Positions 35,632-46,678 of a DNA stretch of 64,000 nt are shown piece after piece (position 1 is the stretch's first letter; the number at the start of each line of letters is the position of its first letter). The position numbers were made by a program, and so were the translations under genes. The stretch lies in the NCBI GenBank assembly GCA_030512295.1, contig JAULSR010000002.1, positions 8,680,001 through 8,744,000 on the forward strand, given 5' to 3'. The notes beneath the pieces are model-generated. The model did no database searches. It saw only the letters and a program-made list of their open reading frames with translations, and had not been told where the DNA came from. Source of the DNA: Bombardia bombarda (taxonomy: Eukaryota; Ascomycota; Sordariomycetes; Sordariales; Lasiosphaeriaceae).

Positions 35632-36627
35632 ATGGCTTCTTCTGCCCAAACCGATCTCCAAGAGTGGCAGGTCACGGAGCCCTACGTCGACCTGCACTGT
35701 CAGCTCGGCGAGGGGCCCTACTTCGAGAAGGCGACCAACACGCTGCGCTTCGTCGACATCAAGCAGAAGCGGATCCACACCGTCTCGCTGAGAGAAGGCC
35801 CCGACTCGCTCAAGACGCTCCAGCTTGACGTGGCCGCTACGGTCACGGCCGACGTTGAGGGCTACAACCCGCAGGACAAGCTGCTGGTGGGCATCAAGTA
35901 CGGCCTAGCCCTGCTCGATCGCAAGACGGGCAAGTACGAGTACCTGACCAAGTTTGCCGATGGCGACGAGGGCGAGCGGGCAGACGAGAGAATCAGGAGC
36001 AACGACGGCGAGGTTGACCCGCACGGCCGCTTCTGGCTCGGCACCATGACCGACTTTGATCTGGGCCCCTTTAAGCCCGAAGGTGAGCAAGAAGTCACAC
36101 CAGACCAGTTACGTTTCTGACACGCCCCGGCACTTGTAGGATCCCTCTTCAGATTCGACCAGGGCAAGACGCGGGCCGTCACCCGCACAGGGCTGACGAT
36201 CCCCAACTCGATCGGCTGGTCCCCCGACGACAAGACCATGTACTTTACGCACTCGTCGGCCAGGCAGGTGTTTGCCTGGGACTACGACACCGCCTCGGGT
36301 GGCCTCTCCAACGAGCGCGTCTGGTACCGGCACGAGGGGCCCGGCGAGCCCGACGGCTTCCGAGTCGACAGGGACGGCAACGTCTGGCACGCCGTGTACG
36401 GCGAGAGCCGCGTGCTCAAGCTGTCGCCCGAGGGCAAGCTCATCGGCCAGGTCAAGCTGCCGACCAAGAATATCACCTGCTGCGAGTTTGTTGGCACGGA
36501 GCTGTTTATTACGAGTGCGGAGGATGATGAGGGCGAGGGGGAGAGCAAGCGGTACGGGGGCGGGCTGTTTAGGGTTGATGTTGGGACTACGGGGTTGGCG
36601 CATAGGGAGTTTAAGCTTGCCAAGTGA
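35632..36627 (+). CDS. SMP-30/gluconolactonase (regucalcin-like) family enzyme
   Basis: Six-bladed beta-propeller lactonase family with one divalent metal ion; members hydrolyse sugar lactones or other esters. Exons 35632-36082 and 36140-36627 join in phase to give 312 residues, the usual family length. The metal ligands expected for the family are present: Glu in LGEGPYFE (about residue 27), Asn in IPNSIGWSPD, and Asp in EPDGFRVDRDG. The GRFWLGTM and WHAVYGESRVLKL motifs are also typical. The ATG at 35632 is the first in frame. The frame stays open upstream to about 35479, but only with a GTG start. No signal peptide, so probably cytosolic. The neighbours are unrelated, so the substrate cannot be inferred from context. 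Confidence 0.9.
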
Positions 36628-38435
36628 TCATGACCAAGGGGAGCCAATATGTCGTACAGAACCTATGTCTTGGTGTTTGGATACTCTAGATAGGATAGAA
36701 TCGACATGCTCTAGACTTACTGCTTCTCTTATCGTAAATCTAGTACTGGGCTGTGACATGGTAATCCCTATCTTCAGTAACACGGCATGTAAAAGACCCA
36801 GTTGAAACACATTCGGCATACTGTCGTGATCAGAACAGAGTGCGAAGTGTCAGCCGCCAGGTCAAACTGCGAGCTTCTGATGACAACAGAGACAGAGACA
36901 GATGTCCACACGCCCATATAAATTTTTTGATACTACTAACAGCCATGGGTTATAAACAGACTGGATCAAAAATATTGTACTGGACTGAAACGGCTCCGGG
37001 AAAATTGTGGGGGTGGATTTGCAGTTAAAGTGCCTGTCGACACTCAAAGCCCTTTTGTTACTAAGTGTCTACAAGAGTCACACTTGGAACTCCTTGACAC
37101 AGTGAGCTCCATGTGTTGTACATGGACTCTCTACGGACTTATGTACAGTACGTGAGGGAAACCTAGTGCTGATGACGATCATGAAGGAACTTTAAAGAAA
37201 TGAAGTTCCGCGCTTGAATATGCTCGTGCGGGAAGATCTGTTATGAGACGAGTCCACTTTAGAAATTTGAGGTGAAGAAAATAAATTCCACTAACATCGG
37301 GACCGTTCGTAATACTTTCAGCGACGTATGATGGAAGGCGGGAACAGAGCGGAGGTCATGTGTAAGTCGTACCTTCTTTGATATAAATGCTCTTAGCATC
37401 GTGCCATCCAGTAGACAGGCAAAGCCCGTTAGTTCAACTTGATGGTCTGACTGTGAGGGAACGATACATTATCAGTCAGGTGAATAGAGCTGAATTTTAT
37501 CTTCAGGAAAGGCTTTTTGCTTGTGCGTGGAGATCTTCCATGTTAAAGTAGTGGAAGTAAGGTAAGTCTATCATCAAACAACCTTGGCATTCTGACTGTA
37601 TCTCAATTGAGGTACAAGACTGGTAACGTAGGTTAAACCATTTTCCTCCTTATGCACGTCTAAAGAGGCTGCATTCGTATTACCAAACCAAGAACATGTT
37701 CAGCTTCCGTGTCAGCGGGCATTAGTATCAGCTGCCATGGATTAGACTGTTCGTCGAAGCTCAGCCATACCTAGTATCGCGATCAACCTGTGAGTGTTGT
37801 ACAGACTGGCATCTTTGGTCAGTGCAACCGTCTGAGGAGGCTCAGCCGATCGCATCAGTGACGTAACACAATGCAGATTTCAATCCAAATTTGTAGATTA
37901 AAACAACCTTGATTGGACGTGACAACCTCACCAACCTCGCCATTTTTAAGGACATCCCACCTATGCAAATCCTCCTGTTGGAGTATTTTCTGCTTAGCTG
38001 TTGTTGAAACCTTTGGTATTGTTCTCGTTTGGTCGTGCATGGACGAGTTATCGACCAATAAGATGGGCGGATCCCACAATAGGCAAGGGAGCCCCACAAT
38101 TACCCGCTGTCAGAGCCACAAGCTGCCCCAGGGAGCGGTTTCGTGGAGCGGGTACCGACGCCACAGCACCAGCCGCTCGACCCTTGTCGCCCAAACACAT
38201 GCGTGCACTTACACTGCAGCACTAACTTCCGCTCACAGGAACTGGTGCCTGGAGCTTTCTCGCAACCACCAATCCGCCTTGCTCTCAAACGGATTCGTGC
38301 ATCGCAGTCATCGACATTGCATTTCTTCACTCTCCATCAAGATATCTTGCTCGCGAAAGAGGACGAGTGCGCTCAGAATTGGTCTCTTTTATGACTAAAT
38401 CCGCTCTCACCCCCCTTAAAAATCTTGAAGTTGCA
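36628..38435. other. Intergenic, 1.8 kb
   Basis: AT-rich DNA between two plus-strand genes. No supported gene, repeat or RNA gene. The last 500 bp must contain the promoter of the 38436-40616 gene, and short frames there have no protein-like content. Confidence 0.6.
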
Positions 38436-40616
38436 ATGGCTGCTGACCCCGACCGCGACCCGGGCTATGAGCCTGTCAAGGTCGCAAACATGCATGGCGA
38501 CGACGACGATGACTCCCTTTTTGGCGGTGATGATGACGACTTCACATCACTCGCCTCTGCTCTTACCGAAGGCGACTCGCCTTCACTAACTTTACCTTCA
38601 CCACCCACTCCGGTCGAAACAGCCGACTACCAGCTCGCCCAGGCCGCCACACCGGGACCAAGACCAACTGCAGTTGAAGCAGCTCGAGCAGCAGCAGCTC
38701 AGCTCACTTTACCCTCACCAACATCTGGCCAACTCACTCTTCCTTCACCTCCGTCTCATACTCAACCGGCAGTTGGTAACGGGACCTTTCCCTCGCCCCC
38801 TTCTTTAACTCAGTCGGCAATTGGTAATCTTACCTTGCCCTCAAATCCGTCTCAGATTTATATGCCGCCAGACCAGCAGGACTCGTCTTGGCCGATTGAT
38901 TCGGACCAACAACTAACCTTCCCGTCGCCACCATCGTCGGTTGGACAACCCCAAGTCCCCGCCTCTCATACCTCACGGCCAACTGTCGCAACCCCACCCG
39001 CCGTCGCCATCTCTTCATTACCAGCCCCGACCCAGCCGTCACTGGAGCTAATAGCCCAGTCCCTATCCTCGATGTCCCCTCAACCTTCGACGACACAATC
39101 TCGAAGCATAGGAGGGCTTACCCTGCCCATTGCCCCTGATCCTCTGGGTGCCCTTTTGCCGCACCCAGTTGGACACACTTCAGGTGGCCTCGTGGTTAGT
39201 AACCAGTACTTTGCTCAAGATTTTCAAACCTTAGAGCCTGTGTCGTCACTGAACGGCTGGGAGAGCGATGCAGCATTGGATGAAGAGCTTTTGGCGCTGT
39301 GGTCGTCGAGCGGAGCTCAAGCACAGCAACCTGTTAATAGTCGTTCAGGAACTAATGCAGGACCAAGCCAAGCCATCCAGCGAGGCGACACGATTCTGGC
39401 GAGCGAGATAGATGGCTTTCAGTTTTCCAACAGCGCTAACAACCGCAATATGCTTCTTCCTCGCCGCATTGACATCAACAGTAATCTGGAAGAGCCTATT
39501 CTTCATTTTATCACTCTGAGTAGGTTACTTTAACCTTCCCGTTCCTTGCTTTCCACGTATTGATTGCTAACGGGATTTTAGGCCGCCAGACACGGTTCAG
39601 TGAGCTACATTTCCGACTCGAGCTGAACCCGCAACAAGGAAGGTCTTTGAACGATCAAGTCAAGAAGTATCTCCACTCCTCACCATTCAGTGTACTAGTC
39701 GAGACGAACAGCAGCGGCGATAAGTTAACGACTAGAAGATCTTTTCTTCACATGGCGTTACATATGCTGAAATCCGAGAATTGGGGCCAGCTCTGGTTTG
39801 GTGCCCACCTTGACGGAGCTGCGCATCGTAAAAGACATTGGCCTGCAGACTCGACCCTGTAAGTTCATCATCTCTCTCAACCGACTTCTCTCCCCCTCTA
39901 AACTACTACTAACTAATCTGTCCAGGATCACGATCTACTTCACTACACTGCTGTACAAAGCAGTATGTAATGCGAAGCAATTACAGGCAAGTAAAGACAG
40001 GAAGGCAGGACTTTCTCGGGCCTCGGAGAATGCTATCAACAGAAGCTTGGGTGGCCCCAAAAGCGGGCTGGCACGCCTCCCAACCCTGGCAGAAATACCA
40101 TCGGGTGCAATGCTAAAGGCACCGGCAAGTATCTCCTTTGGCACCACGGCGACGGCGCATGGCGTGACGGTAGCCACGCCGACGCCTCAACAGCAACAAC
40201 AGCAGCAGGCATCGTCAAGGCCGCTGCTCGATGCGCTGGTCCAAAGCGCGACCAACGCAAAGAAGCGAAAGCGGCAGGAGGCGGGGCTGATACCGTATGA
40301 GCTGGAGATTCCCGCCAATGCTGACATCACGTACCGGGTGACCGTTAAGGACAGGGCCGACGGGGTTTCGCTTGGCCCCGCAGCGACATTTAGGCACGCC
40401 GCCAACGGAGGTTCAAGAGGCGCCTATACGCATCTGAAGGGCGGGCTGGAAGCCGCGGGCCATGCGCCCTCTTTCGAAATTCCGGGGCCCAGCGGTTGCT
40501 GGTATGTGAGCAGCGAGGATGACTGGGAGGGTGCCGTCCTGGCCCAATACAACAGGAAGAAGCGCCCCGGCACGGGGCCTGTCAACACCACGGTCGAGGT
40601 GTCTGTGTTTATTTGA
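38436..40616 (+). CDS. Unrecognised protein with LTLPSPP-like repeats, probably nuclear
   Basis: Not assigned to a family. Exons are 38436-39519, 39582-39858 and 39926-40616. Introns have GTAGGT and GTAAGT donors, CTAAC branch sites and matching phases; the product is 683 residues. An in-frame ATG at 38391 would add 15 residues. The N-terminus is acidic (GDDDDDSLFGGDDDDF). Residues about 50-170 carry five or more copies of a Pro-rich unit close to LTLPSPPS. The central part across the introns looks folded (RFSELHFRLELNPQQG, then FGAHLDGAAH). A Gln run follows, then a basic KKRKRQE patch that could be a nuclear import signal. The C-terminal 90 residues look like an ordered beta-rich domain (GLIPYELEIP, then ITYRVTVKDRADG). 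A role in transcription or chromatin would be a guess. Confidence 0.72.
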
Positions 40617-41234
40617 CCGGTCATTGGGGAGATAAAGGTGTGTGGGTGAGCGGAAGCAGGCCAAAGACCTGCAAATGAGTGATAAGTGCGTCTAGCAAAT
40701 TCAGCGCATAAACGGTACGGAAATAATCTATTCAAGGGGAGGTAATCGAGCATTCACCTCACAGAAATTAGGTAGGCGCTGACGACGAAACGACGAAACG
40801 ACATTATTACTTAGCCAGCCAGCAAAGAAAGATAGATTTGCTACTGTTGCTGTTGCTCAAACCATTTTCCTTTTCTTATGCCATTCCTTCTCGTGCCATT
40901 GCTCTTTATATATGTCATATGTCTTTGCAAACACAGTAGTTGAGACAAAGGTAGGGAGAAAGTGGTTCGTTCCATTCCTATCTTCTCCCAACAAATCAAC
41001 CAGACCAGCCCTCTGAAACGCCCCAAGTCCATGCTGGTGAGTAATGATGCCCGTTTCCCTCTCTCCTTCTTTCTCTCTCATGCGAGAAACCCGAGGAGCA
41101 AGCCAGCCACCCATAGCAGCAAAGACAAAAGAAAATCAAAAGATAATACCTAATTATCCAAACGCTATATTATATGAGGCATGCATGCAGTGACACAGTA
41201 AGGAAACAATTAAAGAGCAAGGGAGTGGGAAGTA
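40617..41234. other. Convergent intergenic region, 0.6 kb
   Basis: Holds the 3' UTRs of two convergent genes. No gene, clear terminator or long repeat is seen. Confidence 0.6.
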
Positions 41235-43506
41235 TCATAGCCGTATGCGGCCCTCACTCCCGCCAAACCACCTCCTCACATCTGAATTCCCCCGTGGCGG
41301 CTGCGGTCTACTTCCACCACCACCACCACCACCACCACCTCCCCCATCATAACCCCCCTCATCATCGCCATCTCCCCCCATCCACTTTGGCTTCTTGATC
41401 CCCTGACCAATATCCTGCATCCACTTGGGCGTATCAATAGTATCAATCGTATTCTTGAACCGATGCCCCAGCGCCTCAAAAAAGTTCTCATCCTCTGGCT
41501 CTGTCGACGGGCCCCCACGAGACGACGCACCGACTCTCCTTGCCGATGTATTCGCCAGCGGCCGCGTGTTGGGCGACGTACCCAGTGGTGTCGTCGGACC
41601 AACACCACCAGCACCATCTCGGCGCGACGACGTCCTAGGCACAGACAAGATGGGCGCAGCCCGCGCACCACCAGGTCCTCCCCCAGCTATCCTCGCCGCC
41701 GCCTCGGCCCTCCTCCCGCGGATGGCAGCCGACGTACCATTCAGCTCCCGCTCAATGAGATCGCGGCCCTCGCGCCACGAGCCCGTGCCATACGCCGTCC
41801 GCGTCTCGTCCTCGTCATCATCAATAATATCCGCGCCGTACCCGAAAACCCGCTTCACCCGTCCATACAGCCCAAACAAGGTCGCAGCCACAGGAAACAG
41901 AATGACAGCAGGAAACAGGTAGTCAAACCACTTGCCCAGCGGCGTCATGTTGATGAGCTGACCCAAAAAGTCATAAAACACCGTATCACGATAGATCCCG
42001 CCCAAAAAGGTCATAAAGTTGTACGACAGCGGCACGCTCAGACGCGCCACCTGGCTGGCGTACCAGAACGCCGACTCGTGCGCCGTGTTACGGCGCACCA
42101 GGGCGCGGCCGCGCCAGACCTTGACCTCGGTGATGGACGTCAGCGCGGCGGCGCACATGTACAGCATCCACAGCGCGGCGATCACCTGGCCGGCGAAGCC
42201 CACCTGGCCGTTCTCGCCCGTCCAGTGGTGCACGACGCTGTAGCGGATGACGGACAGCGACGGGAGCAGGCCCTTGACGACCTCGGACCAGACGATGCAG
42301 ACCGAGGCGAGCGCCAGCAGAGAGCCGAAGGCGATGTGCACGTAGGGCATGACGTGGAAGTACAAGATGAAGCGCGTGTACGGCGTCGAGACGCCGAGCC
42401 GCTGCAGCAGCCCGTCGGGCTTGCCGAAGTCGAGCTTCTTGGACGCGGCCGAGTCGAGGATGGCCTGCGTCTTGACCGCGTCCAGCAGCAGCAGGTTCCA
42501 CTCGTTGAGGTACCTCGACCGGGCGTGCTTGGCGCGCACGAGCCGTCTCGTCAGATCAGCCATGTACTTTTGCGTAATCACAGTCGGCAGGCCCCTGGCG
42601 CCATCATCGCCGTCGCCGCCCGAGCCACGCACGACCGCGCCAGTCTGTCTTGGCTGCGACTCGGGCATGTTTGCCAGATCGACCAGCTCCTCGATCCAGT
42701 CCTGGAAGCGGGCGGCGCTGCCCGTCTTGCGGCGGCTGAGCTCCGAGACCTGGGTCTCGAGGTCCTCGAGCGTCGCCTCGGCGTCCTCCATCTGCTCGTA
42801 GACGCGGGGCGCGCTGGTCTGGATGCGGCGCAGGCGGCCGCTGATGTTTGCGTTGCGCAGCAGCCGGCGCGGGATGGCGACCAGGCCGTGCCCCATAAGG
42901 TAGATGGCCAGCACGAGACCCCAGCAGTAGGCGAGCGCCATGACGGTGCTCTTGAGCGACTCGGAGAAGTGGCCGTACGAGACGAGCACGTAGACGAGCC
43001 CCACCGCGCCCGAGCCGAAGACGACGGCGTAGTACTGCGCGTTGGCGCGGAGCGAGTCCATGACCTTGTCTTTTGGCTCGCGGTAGCCCGAGTCGGAGTA
43101 CTCGGCCAGGATGGGGAGGATGAACCTGGGGTGAGGGGGGGCTCGGTTAGAAAAAGACAGATAATCTGGAGTGATGGGTATGTACATACCAGGTCAGGGA
43201 GAAGGTGAGCCAGTACGTGATGCGCCAGGACACCTTCAGGGCCCTGGGCTCCAGCCAGATGCCGCGGGCATCAATGTCATCGACCATGGCGCTGGATGCG
43301 AGGTCGATGGGCACGAGCAGGACCATGCTTGCGGGAAGCCATAGCGCAAAGAAAACGGGGACGAGGAGGAAGGCTGGCGTGGTTCGTAGCGGGAGGTAAT
43401 ATCGGAGGATGAGGAGGACGACGACCGAGATGAAGAGGAGGGCGACAAGGGCGAATATCTCGGAGCCCACGGGCGACTGCGACAGCAACGTCGCGGCTTG
43501 ATTCAT
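41235..43506 (-). CDS. LMBR1-domain multi-pass membrane protein
   Basis: Polytopic membrane protein of the LMBR1/LMBRD2 type. Exons 43190-43506 and 41235-43125 join in phase across a 64-nt intron (GTATGT donor, TCTAAC branch, CCCCAG acceptor) to give 735 residues. About five membrane segments lie in the first 180 residues, including EIFALVALLFISVVVLLILR at about 15-34. A cytosolic coiled-coil region follows (EDAEATLEDLETQVSELSRR). Another four membrane segments come between about 350 and 530. The C-terminal 180 residues are disordered, with a Gly run encoded by a GGT repeat (41314-41339). Members of the family have been linked to receptor signalling and trafficking; the function in fungi is unknown. 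The intron cuts inside a membrane segment and its removal restores it, which supports the model. Divergent from the ALDH gene. Confidence 0.88.
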
Positions 43507-44275
43507 GATGGGCGAGCTTCGTGGCGCATTATCCGGATGGGTGTTTCTGTATTCGTCGTCGTCGTCGTCGTCGTCGTCGAGGTTGGCGTTGGGGTTGGCT
43601 TATTGTCACTAGTGTATTCGTATTCGTTGTTTCTTCAACAAAGTTCGCTGAGCAAGTCGGAGGTTGGCGGTTCTGTCAACGTCATGCAGGCCACACCCGG
43701 TCACACCTGCCAAATGCCAGTGCACTGAACACTGCAAAACGTGCACGGACTACGCCTCCCTGTAGGGGTCTCTTTCCTCGTTGGCTGAACCAGGGTGTTA
43801 GAGGCGGCTCCTGATTGGACGGTTCCGAATTCCAAATGCACCAACAGGAATCCCAGTTGGAGACAAGCTTTCACCCAAATCAAAAACCAGATCGTGGATT
43901 CGAAGGGGTTAGGGTTATCATAGAGACGATTCAATCCCCCGCACGTGTGCGCTGTTGGCTCAAAGGGGAAAAGAAGTCCCCCAGTCCACTCTCAAGCCGG
44001 GGGCAAAACGGTCTCCCCCAATCGACTGACGGGAATTGCTTGAATCCGACAAGATCCACGCACAGAAAGACGACAAAGGGATAAGATAGGAGGGCAATGT
44101 CATAGCCTAGACTGTATGAATTGATTGCATCCCGAAGAAAGGAAGCAGCTACCCAGGCAGCTTCCTTATTACCCCACCTCGTGTGACCTCTTATCAAGTA
44201 ATCACAGGTAGTTAACTGGTTGGCGGGAATCGGGATGAGGGGTTGTTGAGACGGGGGAGCTTGATTGCTCCACAG
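43507..44275. promoter_or_regulatory. Divergent promoter region, LMBR1 protein / aldehyde dehydrogenase
   Basis: About 770 bp between two divergent genes. A (GTC)9 repeat lies at 43554-43579, in the presumed leader of the LMBR1 gene. AGGGG elements on either strand (near 43762 and 43962) resemble stress-response elements, which would suit an ALDH gene but are short enough to occur by chance. Confidence 0.4.
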
Positions 44276-44530
44276 ATGGAAATGGCATACATAAAGATGG
44301 CCGTCTTCGTCCGTCCCCAGACTGCCTCGTCCGTCTGGAGGCAGTTTGTCTTGTCAAGTGCGAATAGTAGCAAGAAGAGATTCATCACCTTCACATCTGG
44401 ACCTTCGTCCCCTTTCACTTCATCCTCTCGCCGCCTCTCATCGCTTGCTTCGTCAGATATAGCAACACCACCAACTACAACACAAAGACAACAACAAACA
44501 ACAACAACTAAACCAAAAACAGAACCAACC

Positions 44531-46018
44531 ATGGAGGTCGAGCTCACAGCCCCCAATGGCAGGAAGTGGACGCAGCCGCTCGGGCTCTTCATCAACAACG
44601 AGTTCGTCAAGAGCAGCAACGGCCAGACCCTGGCCACCATCAACCCGGCCACCGAAGCCGAGATCTGCTCCGTCTTCGCCGCCACCGCCGACGACATCGA
44701 CACGGCCGTGGCAGCCGCCCGCAAGGCCTTCAAGGACCCCTCCTGGAAATCTCTCTCCGGCACGGAGCGCGGCGCCCTGATGCTCAAGCTGGCCGACCTA
44801 GTCGCCGCCAACGCCGAGACGCTCGCCACCATCGAGTGCCTCGACAACGGGAAGCCCTACGCCGTGGCCCTGAGCGAGAACATCCCCGAGGTAGTCAACG
44901 TGCTGCGCTACTACGGCGGCTACGCCGATAAGAACTTTGGCCAGGTCATCGACGTCGGCCCGGCCAAGTTCGCCTACACGGTCAAAGAGCCCCTCGGCGT
45001 CTGCGGCCAGATCATCCCCTGGAACTACCCGCTCGACATGGCCGCCTGGAAGCTCGGCCCGGCCCTCTGCTGCGGCAACACCATCGTCCTGAAACTCGCC
45101 GAACAAACACCCCTCTCGATGCTCTACCTCGCCACCCTCATCAAGCAAGCCGGCTTCCCGCCCGGCGTCGTCAACGTCATCAACGGCCACGGGCGCGAGG
45201 CCGGCGCCGCGCTCGTGCAGCACCCGGGCGTCGACAAGGTCGCCTTCACCGGCAGCACCGCCACCGGCAAGGAAATCATGAAGATGGCGGCCGCCACCAT
45301 GAAGAACATCACGCTCGAGACGGGCGGCAAGTCGCCCCTCATCGTCTTCGACGACGCCGACCTCGAGCTCGCCGCCACCTGGTCCCACGGCGGCATCATG
45401 AGCAACCAGGGCCAGATCTGCACCGCCACCTCGCGCATCCTCGTCCACGAGTCCGTCTACGACCAGTTCGTCGCCGCCTTCAAGCAAAAAGTCGAGAGCA
45501 TCTCGGTCATTGGCGACCCGTTCGAGGAGAGCACGTTCCATGGCCCCCAGGTCACGCGCGCGCAGTACGACCGCGTGCTCGGCTTCATCAAGTCGGGCAA
45601 GGAGGAGGGCGCGACCGTCATGCTGGGCGGCGAGCCCGCGCCCCAGCAGGGCAAGGGCTTCTTCATCGCGCCGACGGTTTTCACCAATGTCAAGCCGAGC
45701 ATGAAGATCTTCAGGGAAGAGATCTTTGGGCCATGTGTGGCCATCGTCTCGTTCAAGACGGAGGAGGAGGCGATCGGGCTGGCGAACGACACGACCTATG
45801 GGCTGGGGTCGGCGCTGTTCACCAAGGATCTGGTGAGGGCGCACAGGGTCGCGCGCGAGATCGAGGCCGGCATGGTCTGGATTAACAGCAGCAACGACTC
45901 GGACTATAGGATCCCGTTCGGGGGCGTGAAGCAGTCGGGCATTGGAAGGGAGCTGGGCGAGGCGGGGCTGGCTGCGTATTGTAATATCAAGAGCATACAT
46001 GTGAACATGGCGGCATGA
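44531..46018 (+). CDS. NAD(P)-dependent aldehyde dehydrogenase (frame open further upstream)
   Basis: Oxidises aldehydes to acids. From the ATG at 44531 (context ACCATGG) the product is 495 residues, the standard ALDH length, in one exon. The nucleotide-binding segment reads IIPWNYPLDMAAWKLGPALC and is followed by GFPPGVVNVI and FTGSTATGKEI. The catalytic Glu in LETGGKSP is coded at 45317-45319 and the catalytic Cys in NQGQICTATSR at 45419-45421. EEIFGPCVAIVSF and the C-terminal PFGGVKQSGIGRE motif are also intact. It resembles the fungal acetaldehyde dehydrogenase group most. In-frame ATGs at 44276, 44282 and 44297 would add 78 to 85 residues rich in Ser, Arg and Thr and nearly free of acids, with the look of a mitochondrial presequence. 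The enzyme may therefore be made in cytosolic and mitochondrial forms, or only the longer form. Substrate not determined. Confidence 0.93.
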   Translation: MEVELTAPNGRKWTQPLGLFINNEFVKSSNGQTLATINPATEAEICSVFAATADDIDTAVAAARKAFKDPSWKSLSGTERGALMLKLADLVAANAETLATIECLDNGKPYAVALSENIPEVVNVLRYYGGYADKNFGQVIDVGPAKFAYTVKEPLGVCGQIIPWNYPLDMAAWKLGPALCCGNTIVLKLAEQTPLSMLYLATLIKQAGFPPGVVNVINGHGREAGAALVQHPGVDKVAFTGSTATGKEIMKMAAATMKNITLETGGKSPLIVFDDADLELAATWSHGGIMSNQGQICTATSRILVHESVYDQFVAAFKQKVESISVIGDPFEESTFHGPQVTRAQYDRVLGFIKSGKEEGATVMLGGEPAPQQGKGFFIAPTVFTNVKPSMKIFREEIFGPCVAIVSFKTEEEAIGLANDTTYGLGSALFTKDLVRAHRVAREIEAGMVWINSSNDSDYRIPFGGVKQSGIGRELGEAGLAAYCNIKSIHVNMAA

Positions 46019-46678
46019 TGGGCAAGTTGTTGTTTATATTAATGAGATGGAGACCGAATATCTTAGTAGTTAATCGGGGGTCTAAATAAACGATCAGACT
46101 CTTGTTGTTTTAATCAAGGTCGAGTTAAGGATTTAAATCCGTCATTATTGCATACGAAGGTAGGTATAGGATTGTCTGTGGTTGTGTTCATCAGTTATGC
46201 GTTCCATCGGGCCGGAGTGAGGTGCTGCTGGGAACGCGGGGATGATGGGGAATTGGAGATGACCCTGGTCCCTCTAGGTTCCCCGTTACCCCCCTCACAG
46301 CCAGAGAGCCTAGGCCCTAGGAAAGCACCGTCCAGTCGGGCCGCGGCCTCTCTGTGATTCGCCGAAAGCGTCAATTGGCCGCTGTAGCGGGCAAGGCGGG
46401 GGAGACCAAGTCCTGGAGTAACCAAAATCTGGCCCCAGCGTTGCGGCGTCCAGCGCGCTTGTGTCATCGTCATTCAAAAAGATTCCCACAAAGGGTACCT
46501 GGCGCCGTCGAGCTATGTAATGTGGTGGGACCACGTGTCGCATCGCATCCTGCCATCATCCTTTCTCCAAGAACAATTTTCCATCAGAGATGCAATACTA
46601 ATTTCCAACTTTCCCATCTTTCTTAAATAAATTCTTTTTCTTCCTTCAGACGCCCAAGTACCGACTGACCGATCGATC
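46019..46678. other. Intergenic, 0.7 kb, promoter of the SEC12 gene
   Basis: Between two plus-strand genes; contains the ALDH 3' flank and the SEC12 promoter. No gene supported. An AT-rich CTTAAATAAATTC about 55 bp before the SEC12 start may be part of the core promoter. Confidence 0.5.

Noticed and set aside
41463..43208. 581-codon open frame on the plus strand antisense to the LMBR1 gene
   Set aside because: It is a shadow of GC-rich third codon positions; its translation is Arg/His/Asp-rich without domains, while the minus strand gives a coherent membrane protein with a good intron.
44798..46000. 400-codon frame antisense to the aldehyde dehydrogenase
   Set aside because: Mirror of a highly codon-biased ALDH gene; no independent protein features.
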